From Balaenoptera acutorostrata (taxonomy: Eukaryota; Chordata; Mammalia; Artiodactyla; Balaenopteridae), in contig NC_080067.1 of assembly GCF_949987535.1 (NCBI RefSeq), forward strand, positions 76,099,985 through 76,163,984: 64,000 nt of DNA. The letters run 5' to 3'. Made by a program: the position numbers and the translations under genes. Each line of letters opens with the position of its first letter. Position 1 is the stretch's first letter. The notes beneath the pieces were generated by a model. That model had not been told where the DNA came from. It made no database searches and saw only the letters and a program-made list of their open reading frames with translations. Positions 60,275 through 64,000 of the stretch are shown one piece after another.

Positions 60275-62391
60275 TTACAAAAAAACAAAAAACAAAAAAG
60301 ATATTCCTCAGATGCTGGACTCTGGGTAACCGTGAAACCTGGCACCAGAACCTAAAATGGGAGCTTTCAGACCTGGAGCAATCTATGGGGGTGCTCCAGG
60401 CAAAGTTTTGGCTGAATTAAAGGAAAGAGGTAAGAACTCTTACCTATATTATTATATTAAATAACCATGTAACTGAATGGAGCTGAATTTGGGGCTATCA
60501 CAGATAGACAGACTATTTTCTTATTTTTGATGCTGAGAAACCCTTGGTAAGCAGTGGCCTCTCTCTGTGATAAAATCTCGTGTGTGTCCACCTGGAGCTA
60601 CTGCGTCTGGGAACGGACATAGCCTTTCAGAAGTGAAGGTGTGGGGTTTCCAGAATCATAGGAGAGCAGAACTGGAGAGACTGGAAAGTTCCTTCCGTCC
60701 CTCATTCTGCAGATGCGGAAACGAAGGCCCCAAGAGAAACCCTACTTAGAAGGAAGATGGATTGGAATCCTCTCCTGCACCTTCTCAGCCCAGGAGGAGT
60801 TTACCTGGGGGAGCTTCCAGCTCCCACCTCACACTCTTAGGTTGTCCAGTGTGCTGATATTTTAAGTTGGGAAGTTTAGCCTGCTGGGCAGGTACTTTGC
60901 CCGTTCTCAGGCTGGCCCAGGGCTTTCAGCCACTTGAGAAATGCTCCAGAGGAGACACAGGTCCCATCTGGGGTCCCCATCAGCCACAGTGTAAGATGGC
61001 ATCCTCAGGGGTGCCGCCTTACCCAGGGTCCCTTGGTGCTGGTTGAGGCCACATCCCCCACATGGCCTCTGGTCCACCTTGGGCAGTGGGTACCCTCCAG
61101 AGCAATGCCAGGGTGGAGGCTGCAGAGTAGAGTCCCAGCTAGCAGGGAGGGGATGCCCACACCAGCCTCGCCTCGCTTTCCTAGATGCCGAGGGCCTGAG
61201 CCCGGGGGGCCCGGTGTAAGCATGGGGACCGCCTGGGGACTGGTGTTCCCTTGTTCTCTCTCTCTCTCTGTTATAAACGATGTTGCTGAGTGAGGCTGCC
61301 ATGGCGACGGTGGTCCATGACTTTGCCTCCTTCGTCTGGCAGCTCCCCTGCCCTTCTTCAAAGTACAGCTCAAGGGCTCTAAAGCTCTTGTGTGGCCTTG
61401 GGGTGGGCACTGCGGGCCCAGGGCAGACCTGACCATCTGTATCCTCTTCTTCAGTTGCATCATGGAGACTCATTAGCCGGCCTCTGTTAAGCCTTGAGCA
61501 GAGTGACCGTTCACAGCCATAAGGAAGACCTTGGCTTTACTCTCAATCAGACCCTGAGAATCAGCCTGGACGATCTGGGGTTTTCACAGGATGAACGAGC
61601 CCCGTGTTCGTATTTGCCGCTGCTGCTGCCTGGGCTTCCAATAGTTTTCTGTTCTGTCACACTTTCCTTTAACTTTTCTTCTCCTAAAAGAAGACTTCTC
61701 TTCCCCATGGTAGCAAAAGATGGTAGGTTGAAGAGGGCAGAGAAACTGGTTTAGGAACAAAGACAGGAAGAAAGGATGAAGCTGCAAAGGGGCCAGTGGG
61801 ACCAGAAAGAACATGCAATGAGGAGCTGGGAGAGCTGGGTGTCAGCCTGCCTCTACACTTAGGTGAGTCTTCCCTGTCTTTGCCTCCCTGTCCTCATAAG
61901 TAAAATGGGGATCAAATAGACCTCCTCTATGGGTTTATTGTAAAACCGAATAAAATAATGAATATGATGGAGGTTTGCTTACTCACATGGCCCAGGTCTG
62001 CAAACTTCCATTGACCCACAGAATCTTCTCTGGCAGAGCGAATCTAGCGGACAAGGTGAGCATTCTCTCCTTGCTAATGAAGTGGTTACATAATACTATT
62101 CCAAGCCTCCACAGGTGTTGTGGGTGCAGAGAGGAAATCTGATTCCCCCTCGTGGTTGGGTAGGGAACAGGTGCAGTGGGCAGGGCAAGGCAAGGCCATC
62201 GCCCCAGGATAAGAGGAGGCCCTCACTGGGACCCTTGGAGTGTCCTGAAAGGGAAGATGACTTGCGATTGCCCTGATGCGCATGCATTAAGTTTTGCATG
62301 AGAGAAGTTTGGCCAACTCTTGGGAGTTTGGGGAATTTTTTAAATGACAGATCCAAGAATTCCCATCAATTCTGGATCCCGAGCTTCATTT
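60275..62391. other. Intergenic stretch
   Basis: I recognise no gene. Overlapping ORFs at 60907-61473 (188 codons, minus) and neighbours lack homology. A short (TC)n lies at 61257-61270 and a MIR at 61825-61965. The remainder is unique, moderately GC-rich sequence. Confidence 0.5.
61825..61965 (+). repeat. MIR SINE relic
   Basis: 'GCCTCTACACTTAGGTGAGT', 'TTGCCTCCCTGTCCTCATAA', 'GTAAAATGGGGATCAAATAG' and a following 'GGTTTATTGTAAAACCGAAT' match the MIR order. Confidence 0.75.
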
Positions 62392-62404
62392 AAAAAATGA
62401 CCTA

Positions 62405-62690
62405 GGGGTTTCCCTGGTGGCGCAGTGGTTGAGAATCTGTCTGCCAATGCAGGGGACATGGGTTCGAGCCCTGGTCTGGGAAGACCCCACATGCCGCGGA
62501 GCGACTAGGCCTGTGAGCCACAACTACTGAGCCTGCGCGTCTAGAGCCTGTGTTCCGCAACAAGAGAGGCCGCGATAGTGAGAGGCTCGCGCACCGCGAT
62601 GAACAGTGGCCCCTGCTCGCCGCAACTAGAGAAAGCCCTCGCACAGAAACGAAGACCCAACACAGCCATAAATAAATAAATTAAAAAAAA
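62405..62690 (+). mobile_element. CHR SINE, short form
   Basis: A perfect 13-base TSD (AAAAAATGACCTA) lies at 62392-62404 and 62691-62703. The head is TTTCCCTGGTGGCGCAGTGG, the B box GGTTCGAGCCC, with one internal unit and an (AAAT)n tail. It closely matches the copies at 55912 and 57524. Confidence 0.98.
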
Positions 62691-62703
62691 AAAAAATGAC
62701 CTA

Positions 62704-63199
62704 AACCACCCCTTGTGGCCAGTGAGTTTCCTTTGGTCAAGCTCTGGGACTGACCCTCTCTGAGACCGGATTAGCAGGCAGCTAGGACATTTAATCAGCA
62801 GAGCCTCTGCACCAAAACTCTCTTCCATTACCTACCAGCCTGCCCTACTGCCTAAAACCATGGAGGGGCGGGGCAATCACACAGAGGGAGGGGCCAATAT
62901 CTGTCATCAGTCACTGAGCTGTCTCAGGGCTGAGCAGGGCAAATCCTATTTTTTTAAACACATATTGCTCTGCAGCTTGATCTTTTTCATTGAATATATC
63001 TTGGGTATCTTTCATTCTAGTATAGTAGGCTTCCTACATGCACATTTTAATTGCTGCATAGAGACGGAAGGACCATCCAATAATCAGAGTTGTCCAGTAA
63101 CAGTAGAAGAGCCTTGGAAAGTAACGAGCTTCCCGTCATTAGAAGTGGTTAAGTGGATACGAGCCGCCGCACATTAGTCACAGAGAGGATTCCTGCACT
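62704..63199. other. Intergenic stretch, no feature recognised
   Basis: It is unique sequence. 'ATTGAATATATCTTGGGTAT' near 62990 may be a very old L1/L2 piece, too diverged to assign. Confidence 0.4.
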
Positions 63200-63650
63200 A
63201 GGTGCAGGGATAAGAATAAACATTTGACACTTACTGAACAATTGCTGTGTCCTAAACACCATTCTAAATACAGTTGACCCTTGAACAATCATGGGTGTTA
63301 ATCTGTGTATAATTTATAGTCTGCCCTCTGCATACACAGTTCCTCTACATCTGCGGATTCAACCAACCATGGACTGTGTAGTACTGTAGTATTTACTATT
63401 GAAAAAATCCATCTATAAGTGGACCCATGCAGCTTAAACCTGCAGTTGTTCAAGGGTCAACCGTACTTTTCGTGAGTTCTCTCATGTAACATTCACAGAG
63501 CTCTACGAAGTAGGCAACATTATTATTCCCATTAGTACAGATGAGAACATGGAGGCCTGGGGAAATTAAGAAACATGCTCAAGGTCACAGAGTGGCAGAG
63601 CCCAGACTCAAACCTGGGCAGGATGCCTCCAGAGGCCAGGGTCTCAATCG
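63200..63650 (-). repeat. MIR SINE, antisense, split by a DNA transposon
   Basis: The left part (63200-63270) has 'GACACTTACTGAACAATTGC' and 'TCCTAAACACCATTC'. The right part (63464-63650) has 'CTCATGTAACATTCACAGAG', 'GTACAGATGAGAACATGGAG', 'CATGCTCAAGGTCACAGAGT' and 'AGACTCAAACCTGGGCAGGA'. Together they form a nearly full MIR interrupted at a TA dinucleotide. Confidence 0.88.
63271..63463. mobile_element. Small Tigger/MER2-like DNA transposon (non-autonomous)
   Basis: Terminal inverted repeats CAGTTGACCCTTGAACAA (63271-63288) and its complement ending CAACCG (63446-63463) match at 17 of 18 positions. They are flanked by the TA duplication typical of Tc1/mariner transposons (63269-63270 and 63464-63465). 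The 193-base interior has no coding capacity. The termini are those of the mammalian Tigger/MER2 group. Confidence 0.93.
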
Positions 63651-64000
63651 TATTCCCATAACACCTACTTTTATAGGAGATCTCCATGCAAGCACCCTTC
63701 TATCTCTGGGGTTCAATGACTCCCCAGTTTGCCAAGGAATGGCGCCATTGGTGTTCTTGTGAAGTTGGACCTAACTGGCTGGTACCTTCCCCTGTTCAGC
63801 CAGGCGGTAAGGCCAACAAGAGATGCATGTCTTTGAGGAATGAGAGGCCGCCCCTCGAGAAAGGAGAGAGTAGGAATATCTACCCTGTTACAAGATTGGC
63901 CTAGGAGGGGCAGGGGGCCATCAGGGTGTGTCCTCCAGTTGGCATCCAGGGCCCAGTCCTGGGGCCACAGAGTTTCCCCCCAGGGCTTTTGCAGTCCTGT
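63651..64000. other. Right-edge intergenic stretch
   Basis: I see nothing recognisable. Short overlapping ORFs have no homology or signals that I can support. Confidence 0.4.

Noticed and set aside
60907..61473. 188-codon minus-strand ORF (with a 152-codon ORF in another frame)
   Set aside because: Two frames are open over the same DNA, which is typical of GC-rich non-coding sequence. There is no recognisable domain.

Overview
This is mammalian nuclear DNA, and the repeats point to a cetacean or close relative (the cetacean-hippopotamus-ruminant clade). At least ten copies of the tRNA-derived CHR SINE family are present, several with intact target-site duplications (TSDs). No primate Alu, pig PRE-1 or ruminant Bov-tA/BovB was seen. 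The species cannot be named from this alone.

The only functional protein-coding gene I can support is the 3' end of OPA1, the mitochondrial inner-membrane fusion GTPase, on the + strand. Two coding exons lie at 4240-4333 and 4845-4955. After a 20.7 kb intron comes the terminal coding exon at 25684-25758. Together they encode the last 89 residues of the protein, with consensus splice sites and an open frame. A donor ten bases after the stop and an acceptor at 27806 suggest that the 3' UTR is itself spliced, ending in a non-coding exon that starts at 27807 and may reach about 30930.

Upstream of the first exon, the intron holds a decayed antisense L1 (1-3120) that continues past the window start. 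Downstream of about 31 kb I see no functional gene. This gene-poor half consists of CHR SINEs, MIR and L2 relics, L1 fragments of several ages, two related minus-strand LTRs, a fossil hAT transposon related to ZBED5-type transposases (42.4-44.1 kb), a small Tigger-like element inside a MIR (63.3 kb), and two RNA-derived retrocopies. These are a tailless 7SL RNA pseudogene (34.04-34.27 kb) and a processed DTD2 pseudogene (49.18-50.56 kb).

The most informative structure is the nest at 48.7-51.7 kb. An old antisense L1 was hit by a younger L1 that integrated with a 5' inversion (twin priming). That element was then hit by the DTD2 retrocopy and by a short SINE. Matching TSDs at three levels give the order of events.

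No operon, CRISPR array, toxin or complete viral gene is present. I found no new biological system. The findings are well-supported genome fossils plus a few points about OPA1 3'-end structure. Repeat family names and outer boundaries come from recognising consensus sequence by eye. Boundaries with a stated TSD are exact; the others can be off by tens of bases.
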